A stretch of 64,000 bases of DNA. Source: Pseudolachnospira sp051055405. GTDB taxonomy: Bacteria; Bacillota; Clostridia; Lachnospirales; Lachnospiraceae. The stretch spans positions 1,426,001 to 1,490,000 of the forward strand of contig NZ_CP167068.1 of the NCBI RefSeq assembly GCF_051055405.1, read 5' to 3'. This document shows, piece by piece, positions 42,955 through 52,436 of this stretch (position 1 is its first letter; the number at the start of each line of letters is the position of its first letter). A model generated the notes under the pieces. It made no database searches. It saw only the letters and a list, made by a program, of their open reading frames with translations, and was not told where the DNA came from. A program made the translations under genes and the position numbers.

Positions 42955-43868
42955 TTGATTTTATCGACAGCGAGAGAGTTCCAGGGCGTGGTTATCATGG
43001 CAACGCAGGACGGAAGCAGGCATATTTCCACGACGGCACGCTTTGGATGGTGAAATTCCCGCAGAATACAAGGGGACTGGAAGGAAAGCATTTGCCTTCC
43101 TATACTTCCAGTCCGCTTAGCGAATATATTGGCTCTCATATTTATGATTCTCTGGGCATTCCTGTGCATGAAACGGTTTTGGGAAGATGCCAGGGGAAAA
43201 TTGTAGTGGGCTGCAAAGACTTTACGGTACATGCGGAATTGATGGATTTTCACCAGATCAAGAATACGATGGATGAAGATTTGATTTCAGGAAGTTTTGG
43301 TTCTTCTGCAAGCGGTGAGCGTTTAAGTGATGTCCTGAGGGTGATCGAACATGCGGAAGAATTTGCCGCAATGCGTGACGAAGTAAAGGAGCGTTTCTGG
43401 GATATGTTTGTTACGGATGCGTTTATCCTCAATAATGACCGCAACAATGGAAACTGGGGGATATTGGTCGATCGGTTTCATATCCAATTAGCGCCTGTAT
43501 TTGATAATGGCAATGCACTTTATAATAAAAGAAATCCGTCTCTTACAGAACGGCGTTTGACAGAACCTGCCTTATTGGAACAGGATGCCTTGCAGGGAAG
43601 ATCGTTCTTCACAGACGATGAGGACCACCATATTCATCCGTTCCGCTTTCTTGCATCCATGGAAAATGAGGATTGTAATGCGGCGGTACTTCGCTTTGCG
43701 GAGCGTTTGGACCTAGAGAAAGTGAATGCTCTTATCGATGGGGTTCCGGAGCAGGCGTTTGGCTTGCCGGTTATGTCGCAGGTGCAAAAGGAGTTTTATA
43801 AGAATCTTCTTAAAATGGGATATGAAAAAGGAATTCAGCCGGTTGTTGCAAAATTGAGACCTTTTTGA
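42951..43868 (+). CDS. HipA-like kinase (stand-alone HipA/CtkA family)
   Basis: A 305-residue protein of the HipA-type Ser/Thr kinase fold. Visible: ATP-binding Lys35 in WMVKFPQN, the region around SSPLSEYIGSHIYDSLGI, the catalytic loop with Asp163 in NNDRNNGNWG, and the metal-binding Asp185 in APVFDNGNALY. It is shorter than E. coli HipA (440) and has no HipB antitoxin gene beside it; stand-alone forms are common in clostridia and CtkA of Helicobacter is another example. Its ATG lies within the addA stop (ATGA), with GAGG seven bases upstream, so translation is probably coupled to the DNA-repair genes. Targets unknown. Confidence 0.85.
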   Translation: MIDFIDSERVPGRGYHGNAGRKQAYFHDGTLWMVKFPQNTRGLEGKHLPSYTSSPLSEYIGSHIYDSLGIPVHETVLGRCQGKIVVGCKDFTVHAELMDFHQIKNTMDEDLISGSFGSSASGERLSDVLRVIEHAEEFAAMRDEVKERFWDMFVTDAFILNNDRNNGNWGILVDRFHIQLAPVFDNGNALYNKRNPSLTERRLTEPALLEQDALQGRSFFTDDEDHHIHPFRFLASMENEDCNAAVLRFAERLDLEKVNALIDGVPEQAFGLPVMSQVQKEFYKNLLKMGYEKGIQPVVAKLRPF

Positions 43869-43874
43869 TATAAT
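43846..43874 (+). promoter_or_regulatory. Promoter of the asp23-nusB-to-recN operon
   Basis: TTGCAA (43846-43851), a 17-base spacer and TATAAT (43869-43874), straddling the end of the HipA-like gene. ACCTTCAATT just downstream can pair with AATGGAAGGT near 43910-43919, forming a leader hairpin. Confidence 0.75.
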
Positions 43875-43955
43875 ACCTTCAATTGGCAAGGGCACACATG
43901 CTTTTGTTAATGGAAGGTAATGGACCTGATAAAGGGTGGAACAGGAGGCATTCAT

Positions 43956-44348
43956 ATGGGAAAAGAAACGGAAGGCAGAAGCACTCATGTCATCCATGAA
44001 AAGGATAAAATCGGCCAGGTGATTATTGCAGACGAGGTGTTTGCGATTATTGCGGGGTTGGCGGCTACGGAAGTAGACGGCGTACACTCGATGGCGGATA
44101 ACATCACAAAAGAATTGATCGCAAAGTTAGGGATGAAAACCCTTTCCAAAGGCGTAAAGGTCGAGTTGATGGAGGATAAGGTGTCTGTCTATATGGCTCT
44201 GAACATTGAGTTCGGCTACCAGATTCCTCAGGTATCTTCCCTGGTGCAAGAGCGGGTAAAAGCTTCTATCGAAAATATGACTGGGTTTACCGTGCTGGAT
44301 GTGAATATCAAGATTGCCGGCGTTGTCGTCGATAGAGACCGGCAGTAA
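43956..44348 (+). CDS. Asp23/Gls24 family envelope stress protein (YloU-like)
   Basis: A 130-residue protein of the Asp23/Gls24 family. Marks: GQVIIADEVFAIIAGLAATEVDGV near the start and VNIKIAGVVV near the end, with the conserved GYQIPQVSSLVQERVKASIENMT segment between. Members are associated with the cell envelope and with alkaline or general stress, and are often the first gene before nusB in clostridia. ATG 43956 follows AGGAGG; the earlier ATG at 43920 has no ribosome site. Confidence 0.9.
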   Translation: MGKETEGRSTHVIHEKDKIGQVIIADEVFAIIAGLAATEVDGVHSMADNITKELIAKLGMKTLSKGVKVELMEDKVSVYMALNIEFGYQIPQVSSLVQERVKASIENMTGFTVLDVNIKIAGVVVDRDRQ

Positions 44349-44361
44349 CGAAAGGCAGAAC

Positions 44362-44799
44362 ATGACACGAAGACAAGTGAGAGAACACACGTTTAAGGCG
44401 CTGTTTCAGAAAGAGTTCTGCGATCACGAAGAATATCGGGAACGGTGTGAGCTGTACGTTGGCGAGCTGGAAGAACTGCCAGAAGACGGAAAAAGAGAGA
44501 TCAAGGAACGGGCGCTTTTGGTGGAGAGCCATCTGGAGGAACTGGACGAAAAGCTGGACGTGGTAGCGGAAGGCTGGAAGACCAGGCGGATGGGAAAAGT
44601 GGAACTGACGGTTCTGCGTCTGGCGGCCTATGAGATCTTGTTCGATGAACAGGTTCCGGCAAAGGTGGCGATCAACGAGGCGGTAGAGCTTGCAAAGATA
44701 TACGGGGGAGAAGATTCTCCCGGCTTTATCAATGCTATTTTGGGAAAATTGGTGAAAGGTCTTGACGAGGTCGATGAAACGGACCGCAAATGTTTATAA
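44362..44799 (+). CDS. nusB: Transcription antitermination factor NusB
   Basis: A 145-residue, all-helical RNA-binding protein that joins the antitermination complex on rRNA transcripts. Start RRQVREHTFKALFQKEF, then LTVLRLAAYEILFDEQVPAKVAINEAVELAKIYGG-type ending with PGFINAILGKL are characteristic. ATG 44362 has GAAAGG upstream. It overlaps xseA by 26 bases. Confidence 0.94.
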   Translation: MTRRQVREHTFKALFQKEFCDHEEYRERCELYVGELEELPEDGKREIKERALLVESHLEELDEKLDVVAEGWKTRRMGKVELTVLRLAAYEILFDEQVPAKVAINEAVELAKIYGGEDSPGFINAILGKLVKGLDEVDETDRKCL

Positions 44800-45991
44800 A
44801 GTAGGTCAGGTCAATGCCTACATCAAAAATTTATTTGCTATGGACTACGCCCTTCGCTCGATTGTGGTGAAGGGCGAAGTTTCTAATTGTAAGTATCATT
44901 CTTCTGGTCATATTTATTTTACGTTAAAGGATGAGACGGGCACTCTCTCGGCAGTCATGTTTGCCGGGCAGCGGGCTGGTCTCCGCTTTCGGTTAGAGGA
45001 AGGCCAGAAAGTGCTTGTTTCCGGCAGTATTATGGTCTATGAGCGGGACGGAAAATATCAGCTCTACGCCAGAGAGATCACGTTGGACGGCATCGGTGAT
45101 CTGTACGCGCGTTTTGAAGAATTAAAGCAGCGGTTAGGGGAAATGGGAATGTTTGCCCCGGAATATAAGCAGCCCATTCCGCGTTTTGTAAAGAGGGTGG
45201 GGATTGTAACTTCTCCAACGGGAGCCGCTATTCGGGATATTGTGAATATCGCGGGCAGGAGAAACCCTTACGTTCAGCTTATTCTCTACCCGGCCCTGGT
45301 GCAGGGAGAACAGGCGGTGAGAAGTATCGTGAGAGGAATCGAAACCTTGGACTCGATGGGACTGGACTGTCTGATCGTCGGACGGGGCGGCGGTTCGATC
45401 GAAGATCTCTGGGCTTTCAATGAGGAGCCGGTGGCGCGTGCTATTTTTGATTGCCAGACCCCAGTGATCTCTGCGGTGGGCCATGAGACGGATACGACTA
45501 TTGCGGATTTTGTGGCGGATCTTCGGGCCCCGACTCCATCGGCGGCAGCGGAATTGGCGGTCTATGATGTGTATGAATATATGGAACAGCTGGAACAAAG
45601 GCGGTTATCGCTGCGTCGGCTGATGAATGGAAAGATTGGAGAACAGAAGCTGCGTCTGACAGCGGAGGAGCGCCGTCTAGAGCGTCTGCATCCCCAGTAC
45701 CAGCTGGGGCAGAGAAGCCAGCAATTAGCCAATGCAAGACGGCTTTTAGACGATCTGATCCGACGCCGTCTGGAATCCTGCCGTCAGCAGCTGGCGGTGG
45801 CGGCGGCGAGACTTTCCGGGGTATCGCCGCTTACAAAGTTGGAACAAGGGTATGCCTATGTGACCGGAGAGTGCGGAGAGAATATCAAATCCGTGGAACA
45901 GGCGCCGCCGGGAAGCCGAATTACAGTTCGTCTTGCCGATGGAAAACTAGAGAGCGTGGTAAAGGAGCGGATATCCGATGGAAGAGAATAA
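44774..45991 (+). CDS. xseA: Exodeoxyribonuclease VII large subunit
   Basis: A 405-residue subunit of ExoVII, which degrades single-stranded DNA. It has an N-terminal OB fold (VKGEVSNCKYHSSGHIYFTLKD) and the catalytic domain (VGIVTSPTGAAIRDI, GRGGGSIEDLWAFN, AVGHETDTTIADFVAD), followed by a long coiled coil and a C-terminal SPLTKLEQGYAYV segment. ATG 44774 is taken because the family begins here; TTG 44762 would add four residues. The end overlaps xseB. Confidence 0.95.
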   Translation: MKRTANVYKVGQVNAYIKNLFAMDYALRSIVVKGEVSNCKYHSSGHIYFTLKDETGTLSAVMFAGQRAGLRFRLEEGQKVLVSGSIMVYERDGKYQLYAREITLDGIGDLYARFEELKQRLGEMGMFAPEYKQPIPRFVKRVGIVTSPTGAAIRDIVNIAGRRNPYVQLILYPALVQGEQAVRSIVRGIETLDSMGLDCLIVGRGGGSIEDLWAFNEEPVARAIFDCQTPVISAVGHETDTTIADFVADLRAPTPSAAAELAVYDVYEYMEQLEQRRLSLRRLMNGKIGEQKLRLTAEERRLERLHPQYQLGQRSQQLANARRLLDDLIRRRLESCRQQLAVAAARLSGVSPLTKLEQGYAYVTGECGENIKSVEQAPPGSRITVRLADGKLESVVKERISDGRE

Positions 45992-46193
45992 GAAGCAGAC
46001 GATAGAGGAAGCATTTGAACGTTTGAACCAGGTCTTGAACGAGATGGAATCGGGCGAGCATTCCTTGGAGGAAACCTTTTCCCTCTATGAGGAAGGATTG
46101 AAGCTGGTACGCCTTTGCCATGAAACCGTGGATAAGATGGAAAAGAAGCTGATTGTTCTGGAAGGGCAGGAAACAGCGGATTCGATAGAGTAA
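45978..46193 (+). CDS. xseB: Exodeoxyribonuclease VII small subunit
   Basis: The 71-residue helical small subunit of ExoVII. Typical motifs are EEAFERLNQVLNEMESGE and LEETFSLYEEGLKLVRLC. It coats the coiled coil of XseA. It starts 14 bases before the xseA stop, with AAAGGAG upstream. Confidence 0.94.
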   Translation: MEENKKQTIEEAFERLNQVLNEMESGEHSLEETFSLYEEGLKLVRLCHETVDKMEKKLIVLEGQETADSIE

Positions 46194-46234
46194 AAGGGAA
46201 AGATAAGAAAGACGGGGAGGAAGAGATTCGAATC

Positions 46235-47140
46235 ATGGAAGCGCAAGATACCAAGCAGAATTGGTTAACAGAAGAGCAATCGGCTGAATCGATGGAAACC
46301 GTTTTAAAAAAATATCTGCCGGAGGAAAACGGTTTTCAAAAGAATCTGACGGCTGCGATGAATTATAGTGTTCTGGTGGGGGGAAAGCGAATTCGTCCGC
46401 AGATGATGGCGGCTTCCTATCGCTTGTTTGGAGGGCAAGGGAAAGAAATCGAGCCCTTTTTGGCCGCCATTGAGATGATTCATAGTTATTCGCTTGTCCA
46501 TGACGATTTGCCGGCCATGGACAATGATACGCTGCGCCGCGGGAAGCCGACCACCTGGTCCGCTTATGGTGAGGCAGCGGGAATTTTAGCAGGAGACGGA
46601 CTTCTGACCTATGCCTTTGAAACCTGCGCCAAAGCATTTGCGCTGGGAGGAAAGCCGGAACAGGTTGGACGCGCGATAGGGATTTTGGCGGAAAAAGCTG
46701 GAATCAGCGGGATGGTCGGAGGACAGGCAGTAGATGTGGAACTGAGCGGAAAACCGGTATCCGCAGAGCAGCTGGACTTTATTTACCGCTTGAAGACAGG
46801 GGCGCTCTTGGAGGCGGCTTTGATGATTGGGGCCGTTTTGGCCGGAGCATCGGAAGAACAGGTAAAGCAGATGGAGAAAGTGGCTTCCGACATCGGCATG
46901 GCATTTCAAATTCAGGACGATATCCTGGATGTGACCAGCACGGAAGAAGAACTGGGCAAACCCATCGGCAGCGACGAGAGAAACCAGAAGACCACCTATG
47001 TAACTCTATATGGTCTAGATGCCGCTAGAGCGGAGGTAAAGCGCTTGTCCGAGAGCGCAATTCAGCTTTTACAGACTCTTCCGGGAGACAGTACATTTTT
47101 CCAGCATTTTGTTCGGAAGTTGGAGAGCCGTTCTTACTAA
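46235..47140 (+). CDS. ispA: Polyprenyl (farnesyl) diphosphate synthase
   Basis: A 301-residue prenyltransferase extending isoprenoid chains from IPP and DMAPP. The two aspartate-rich motifs are present (DDLPAMDND and DDILD), plus GGKRIRP and KTGALLEAAL. The position just before dxs supports a role in isoprenoid supply. The product chain length (farnesyl or geranylgeranyl) is inferred from family and context. GGGGAGGAAGAG precedes the ATG. Confidence 0.92.
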   Translation: MEAQDTKQNWLTEEQSAESMETVLKKYLPEENGFQKNLTAAMNYSVLVGGKRIRPQMMAASYRLFGGQGKEIEPFLAAIEMIHSYSLVHDDLPAMDNDTLRRGKPTTWSAYGEAAGILAGDGLLTYAFETCAKAFALGGKPEQVGRAIGILAEKAGISGMVGGQAVDVELSGKPVSAEQLDFIYRLKTGALLEAALMIGAVLAGASEEQVKQMEKVASDIGMAFQIQDDILDVTSTEEELGKPIGSDERNQKTTYVTLYGLDAARAEVKRLSESAIQLLQTLPGDSTFFQHFVRKLESRSY

Positions 47141-47173
47141 AAGAGTGGAGGGCGGAAGCAGGGGGATTTCGAG

Positions 47174-49033
47174 ATGATTTTAGATCAGATCCAGAAACCA
47201 AATGATATAAAAAATATTGATCCCAAAGATTACAGCCAGCTTGCGGAAGAGATTCGGGAATTCCTTCTGGAAAAAATCAGCGTCACCGGCGGACATTTGG
47301 CTTCCAATCTGGGCGTAGTGGAGCTGACCATGGCGCTGCATCTGGCTTTTGATTTACCGAAGGATAAATTGATCTGGGATGTAGGCCATCAGTCCTATAC
47401 CCATAAGCTTTTGACAGGACGGAAAGAAGACTTTGACGAGATTCGTTGTTACGGGGGCATCAGCGGTTTTCCAAACCGAAAGGAAAGCGTTTGCGACGCG
47501 TTTAATACAGGACATAGCTCTACGTCGATCTCTGCTGGCCTTGGGATGGCCCACGCCAGGGATTTGAAAGGCGAAGATTATTCCGTGGTGTCGGTGATCG
47601 GTGACGGCGCCTTGACCGGCGGTATGGCCTATGAGGCGTTGAACAATGCGTCTCGGCTGAAAAGCAATTTTATTATTGTTTTAAACGACAACAATATGTC
47701 GATATCTGAGAATATCGGCGGAGTATCCCGAATGCTTGGAAATCTCCGCACTGCGCCCCAGTATAATGACCTTAAGGCGAATGTCACGCAGAATCTGTCC
47801 AGGGTTCCTGGCATCGGAAACCAGTTGGTAAAACGGATCAGTATGGCCAAGCAGGGAATTAAACAGCTGTTTATTCCCGGAATGTTTTTTGAAAATATGG
47901 ACATCACTTATCTGGGGCCGGTGGACGGCCACGATATTCCGATGATGATAAATGTATTCCAGGAAGCGCGCCGGCTGAACCGGGCGGTTGTGGTCCATGT
48001 GATGACAAAAAAGGGACGGGGATACGAGCCGGCGGAACGGCATCCGGAGGCTTATCACGGCGTGAATCCTTTTGTGGTGGAGACTGGAAAGCCCAAAAAG
48101 GAAAAGCGAGAGCCGAATTATACCGATGTCTTTTCCAAAGTGTTTTGCCAGATGGCGGAGAAGGATGAGTCTATCGTGGGCATTACGGCGGCTATGCCGG
48201 ACGGCGTTGGATTAAAACGGTTTCATAAGCTCTATCCGGAGCGGTTTTTTGATGTGGGAATTGCGGAAGAGCATGGAGTAACCTTTGCGGCCGGGCTGGC
48301 GGCTGGCGGAATGAAGCCATATTTCTGCGTGTATTCTTCTTTTTTACAGAGGGCCTATGATCAGATTATCCATGATGTCTGTATCCAGAATTTGAATGTG
48401 ACCTTTGCCATTGACCGGGCGGGACTGGTGGGAAGCGATGGAGAGACCCACCAAGGGCTTTTTGATCTATCTTTTTTGCAGACCATTCCAGGTATGAGTA
48501 TTTTAGCGCCCAAAAATTGCTTTGAGTTGGCGGATGCGCTGCGTTTCAGCGCGGAATTTGAAGGACCTTTGGCTATCCGCTATCCAAGAGGAACTGCGTC
48601 TAAGAAGATGAAATCGTTCCGGGCGCCGATTGTATATGGAAAATCGGAAATCCTATATGAAGAAGAAGAGATCGCGCTATTTGCCGTGGGAACCATGGTA
48701 GAGACGGCCTGTCAGGTTCGGAACCAGTTGAAAGCACGAGGATATAACGTCAGTCTGGTAAACGCACGTTTTGTGAAACCGTTGGACGAAGAGATGCTGG
48801 AATATCTGGCTAGGGGACATAAAGTTTTGGTGACCATGGAAGAAAACGTCCAAAGCGGCGGTTTTGGAGAGCATGTGACTGCCATCTGCACGAAGAAAAA
48901 ACTTCCGTTCCATATCATTTCCGTGGCGATTCCCAATTCCTATGTGGAGCATGGAAATGTGGACATCCTGAAGCATGAAATTGGGATTGACGCGGAAGGC
49001 GCGCTGCATACGATTCTGAAGGAGTTAGAATGA
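47174..49033 (+). CDS. dxs: 1-deoxy-D-xylulose-5-phosphate synthase
   Basis: A 619-residue thiamine-diphosphate enzyme that makes DXP from pyruvate and glyceraldehyde 3-phosphate, the first step of the non-mevalonate isoprenoid pathway. Marks: HLASNLGVVELT, WDVGHQSYTHK, GHSSTSISAGLG, the cofactor motif GDGALTGGMAYEALNNA, VHVMTKKGRGY, and GIAEEHGVTFAAG. Full length. It ends 4 bases inside tlyA. Confidence 0.96.
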   Translation: MILDQIQKPNDIKNIDPKDYSQLAEEIREFLLEKISVTGGHLASNLGVVELTMALHLAFDLPKDKLIWDVGHQSYTHKLLTGRKEDFDEIRCYGGISGFPNRKESVCDAFNTGHSSTSISAGLGMAHARDLKGEDYSVVSVIGDGALTGGMAYEALNNASRLKSNFIIVLNDNNMSISENIGGVSRMLGNLRTAPQYNDLKANVTQNLSRVPGIGNQLVKRISMAKQGIKQLFIPGMFFENMDITYLGPVDGHDIPMMINVFQEARRLNRAVVVHVMTKKGRGYEPAERHPEAYHGVNPFVVETGKPKKEKREPNYTDVFSKVFCQMAEKDESIVGITAAMPDGVGLKRFHKLYPERFFDVGIAEEHGVTFAAGLAAGGMKPYFCVYSSFLQRAYDQIIHDVCIQNLNVTFAIDRAGLVGSDGETHQGLFDLSFLQTIPGMSILAPKNCFELADALRFSAEFEGPLAIRYPRGTASKKMKSFRAPIVYGKSEILYEEEEIALFAVGTMVETACQVRNQLKARGYNVSLVNARFVKPLDEEMLEYLARGHKVLVTMEENVQSGGFGEHVTAICTKKKLPFHIISVAIPNSYVEHGNVDILKHEIGIDAEGALHTILKELE

Positions 49034-49824
49034 AAGAACGTTTGGATATACTAGTAGTAAAGCGAAATCTGGCGGAATCCAGAGAAAAGGCGAAGGCTTT
49101 GATTATGGCCGGGGAGATCTTTGTGGCTGGGCAGCGGGAGGACAAGCCTGGCTCCACCTTTGACGATACGGTGGAAGTCGCCTTGCATGGCAGCGCGCTT
49201 CCCTATGTAAGCCGCGGCGGGTTAAAGCTGGAGAAGGCCATGAAGCAATTTGGCGTCGTCCTTTCCGGAAAAATTTGTATGGATGTGGGAGCCTCCACCG
49301 GTGGTTTCACCGACTGTATGCTGCAAAATGGAGCCGTAAAGGTCTATGCTGTGGACGTGGGCTATGGGCAATTGGCTTGGAAACTGCGGCAGGATGAGCG
49401 CGTCGTCTGTATGGAGAAGACTAATATTCGATATTTACTGCCAGAACAGCTGGCGGAGCCGGTGGCATTTGCTTCCATCGACGTCTCTTTTATCTCGCTG
49501 ACGAAAGTTTTGGAGCCGGTACGGCAGCTTTTGACAAAGAACGGGGAAATCGTCTGTCTGATTAAGCCCCAATTTGAGGCTGGGCGGGAAAAAGTTGGGA
49601 AAAAAGGAGTTGTTCGCGAGAAAAGCACCCATCTGGAAGTGATTGAAAAAGTGATCGCCTATGCAAAAAGTATTGGTTTTACTGTTTTGAATCTGGATTA
49701 TTCTCCGATCAAAGGCCCAGAGGGGAATATCGAATATTTGCTGTATTTGACAAAGGATATTTCCAAGGAAGAAAATCCGGTCAGCCCGAAAGGAGTGGTA
49801 GAGAGTGCCCATCAAAGTCTCTGA
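49030..49824 (+). CDS. tlyA: TlyA family rRNA 2'-O-ribose methyltransferase
   Basis: A 264-residue protein with an N-terminal S4 RNA-binding domain (ERLDILVVKRNLAESREKAK) and an FtsJ-type SAM methyltransferase domain (MDVGASTGGFTDCML, VYAVDVGYGQLAWKLR, LIKPQFEAG). Relatives methylate 16S and 23S rRNA, and some were once called hemolysins. It overlaps both dxs (ATGA) and nadK. Confidence 0.92.
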   Translation: MKERLDILVVKRNLAESREKAKALIMAGEIFVAGQREDKPGSTFDDTVEVALHGSALPYVSRGGLKLEKAMKQFGVVLSGKICMDVGASTGGFTDCMLQNGAVKVYAVDVGYGQLAWKLRQDERVVCMEKTNIRYLLPEQLAEPVAFASIDVSFISLTKVLEPVRQLLTKNGEIVCLIKPQFEAGREKVGKKGVVREKSTHLEVIEKVIAYAKSIGFTVLNLDYSPIKGPEGNIEYLLYLTKDISKEENPVSPKGVVESAHQSL

Positions 49825-50704
49825 CAGTGGAAAAAAGCTGAATCATTTTTATATCATTACCAATGAGACCAAGGACGTCAATTTTGAGACCACCAACATG
49901 ATAAAAAATTACCTCCATAAGCGTGGAAAGTCTTGCTGGGTTCGTCCAGAGGCAAAGGGAGCCGAGCAGTCCATGTGCCGCCAGACCTTGGAGAGTGAAA
50001 TCCCGGCAGAGGCAGAATGCGTGATTGTGTTGGGCGGCGATGGAACGCTGCTGCGGGCGGCCCGCAACCTGGTCAATCTGGGATTGCCGTTTTTGGGAAT
50101 CAATCTGGGACATCTCGGCTACCTGACCGAGGGGGACCGCAACAGTATTACGGGAATTTTAGAGCGGGTGATTGCCGAGGAATATTTTATGGAGGAGCGG
50201 ATGATGCTCCGGGGACGATTAAAAAAGAAAGACGGACGGGTGATCAGCGACGATGTAGCGTTAAACGATATCACCATCAATCGAAGCCGTTCCCTGCGTG
50301 TCATCAAATTTAAACTATATGTAAACGGGGAATTCCTTTACCTGTATACGGCTGATGGGATCATCATTTCCACGCCGACGGGGTCTACGGCATATAATTT
50401 ATCCTGCGGCGGTCCTGTGGTGGAGCCGACGGCGAAGCTGTTTGTGGTTACGCCGATTTCGCCACATTCCCTGAATAATCGGAGCCTGATTCTTTCCTCC
50501 ACCGATACCATTGAACTGGAACTTTTAGGTTCCGATAAGGATTTGGATTCTCAGGTAGAGTATGTGACTTACTATGATGGGGATTCTATCGTACAGATGG
50601 AGCCGGGGGATCGACTGGAGATCGTTCGGGCGGAGCAGGTGACGAAGATCCTGAAATTGAGCACCATGAGCTTTTTAGAGACCTTACGGATAAAAATGTC
50701 CTAG
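49805..50704 (+). CDS. nadK: NAD kinase
   Basis: A 299-residue kinase making NADP from NAD. Motifs: VLGGDGTLLRAAR (GGDG active site), GINLGHLGYLTE, STPTGSTAYNLSCGGP and TPISPHSLNNRSL. It begins at GTG 49805 within the end of tlyA; a somewhat later non-ATG start is possible. In many Clostridia an argR gene follows; here recN follows directly. Confidence 0.93.
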   Translation: MPIKVSDSGKKLNHFYIITNETKDVNFETTNMIKNYLHKRGKSCWVRPEAKGAEQSMCRQTLESEIPAEAECVIVLGGDGTLLRAARNLVNLGLPFLGINLGHLGYLTEGDRNSITGILERVIAEEYFMEERMMLRGRLKKKDGRVISDDVALNDITINRSRSLRVIKFKLYVNGEFLYLYTADGIIISTPTGSTAYNLSCGGPVVEPTAKLFVVTPISPHSLNNRSLILSSTDTIELELLGSDKDLDSQVEYVTYYDGDSIVQMEPGDRLEIVRAEQVTKILKLSTMSFLETLRIKMS

Positions 50705-50726
50705 ACCGACAACGGAGGAAAAGCGG

Positions 50727-52409
50727 ATGCTGTTAAATCTTCACGTAAAAAATTTTGCATTGATTGACGAGGTAGAGCTGGATTTTGGGAATGGGCTAAA
50801 TGTTCTGACCGGTGAGACCGGCGCGGGAAAGTCCATTTTGATCGATGCTGTGAACGCTGCCTTAGGAGGGCGCGTGCGAGGGGATGTGATCCGCACCGGA
50901 TCTGATTACGCCTATGTGGAATTGGTATTTTCTCTGGAAAATGAGGCGAGGCGTAAGGCTTTGGAGGACTTGGATGTCAGTACCGAGTATGACTGTATCC
51001 TGATTTCTAGAAAAATAACGGAAAATCGAAGTATACACAAGATTAACGACGAAACGGTTACCTCTGCGCGGGTACGCCAGGTAACGGAACTGCTGCTGGA
51101 CATTCATGGACAGCATGAGCATCAGTCGCTTTTGAAAAAGCAAAAACATTTGGAAATATTGGATCAATTTGCTTCCCATGAGGCGGCAGACGTCAAGCTA
51201 GAGGTAGAGAAAGCCTACCAGCAATGGCAATTATGCAGGAAGCATTTAAGCGGCTTCCAGTTGGACCCGGAAGCCAGAAAGAGAGAGATGGATTTTCTTT
51301 CCTTTGAGATTGCGGAGATTGAGAATGCAGCCTTAAGGGAAGGGGAAGCAGAAGAGTTGGAAGAGAATTTTCGTCGCTTTCGGAATAGCCGCCGTTTGGC
51401 GGAGGCCGTGCGGGATACGGGACGAGAGCTTGGAATCGATGGGTTGGATGGGGCCGCAGAAAAGGTGTCGAGGGCTCTTCGCGAATTAAATCCCGCCGTA
51501 TCGTTGGATCCAGGACTAAATGGGATCTATTCTCAGCTTAGCGATGTGGAGGATTTACTTAGCAGCGCTTGCCGGGAGCTTTCGGCCTATGCCGACGAGT
51601 TGGTATTCGATCCGGAAGAATTTCGCAGAATTGAAAATCGTCTGGACACGATTCATCGGTTAGAAGAAAAGTACGGCGGTTCCTATCCGGCAATTTTTCA
51701 TAATTTTGAACAAAAAAAGCAAAAATTGGAGGAATTAAAGGATTTTGAAGCGCGCAGACTAACAGCGGAAGAAGAAGAAATGCGCGCGCGGGAACAGTTG
51801 GCGGAGAGATCAGAACAACTTCGGGAGATTCGAAAACGAGCTGCAGAACCATTGGCGGAGTCCATTCGAATGGCTTTAACGGATTTGAATTTCCTGAATG
51901 TGGACTTTCAGATTGAATTCTCTGAGTTAGAAGATTTTACGAAAAATGGGAGAGACAGTATAGAATTCCTGATTTCGACCAATCCAGGCGAGCCGGCCCG
52001 TCCTTTGGGCCAGGTGGCGTCCGGCGGTGAGCTCTCTCGGATTATGCTGGCCATTAAAGCGCTTCTTTCGGATAAGGACGAAATTCCAACGTTGATTTTT
52101 GATGAGATTGATACGGGAATCAGCGGCCGGACCGCGCAAAAGGTGTCGGAAAAGCTTCATGTGATCGCGCAGAATCGACAGGTGGTTTGTATCACCCATC
52201 TGCCGCAGATTGCAGCGATGGCTGATCGCCATTTTTGTATTGAAAAAGGACTTGCCGGAAAACAGACCCAGACCTTTGTACGTATTTTAAATGAAAAAGA
52301 ATCGGTGGAAGAATTGGCCAGACTGCTGGGCGGAGCGGAAATTACGGATACGGTTCGGAAGAACGCTCTTGAGATGAAGGAATTGGCAGGCAAAACAAAA
52401 AACAACTAG
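50727..52409 (+). CDS. recN: DNA repair protein RecN
   Basis: A 560-residue SMC-like ATPase acting early in double-strand-break repair. N-terminal Walker A (LTGETGAGKSILIDAVNAALG) and LDIHGQHEHQSLL, a long coiled-coil middle, then signature VASGGELSRIMLAIK and Walker B LIFDEIDTGISG, followed by CITHLPQIAAMAD. AACGGAGGAAAAGCGG is a strong ribosome site. A terminator follows. Confidence 0.95.
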   Translation: MLLNLHVKNFALIDEVELDFGNGLNVLTGETGAGKSILIDAVNAALGGRVRGDVIRTGSDYAYVELVFSLENEARRKALEDLDVSTEYDCILISRKITENRSIHKINDETVTSARVRQVTELLLDIHGQHEHQSLLKKQKHLEILDQFASHEAADVKLEVEKAYQQWQLCRKHLSGFQLDPEARKREMDFLSFEIAEIENAALREGEAEELEENFRRFRNSRRLAEAVRDTGRELGIDGLDGAAEKVSRALRELNPAVSLDPGLNGIYSQLSDVEDLLSSACRELSAYADELVFDPEEFRRIENRLDTIHRLEEKYGGSYPAIFHNFEQKKQKLEELKDFEARRLTAEEEEMRAREQLAERSEQLREIRKRAAEPLAESIRMALTDLNFLNVDFQIEFSELEDFTKNGRDSIEFLISTNPGEPARPLGQVASGGELSRIMLAIKALLSDKDEIPTLIFDEIDTGISGRTAQKVSEKLHVIAQNRQVVCITHLPQIAAMADRHFCIEKGLAGKQTQTFVRILNEKESVEELARLLGGAEITDTVRKNALEMKELAGKTKNN

Positions 52410-52436
52410 TTTGAACTTGTAGAATTATCCCATACT

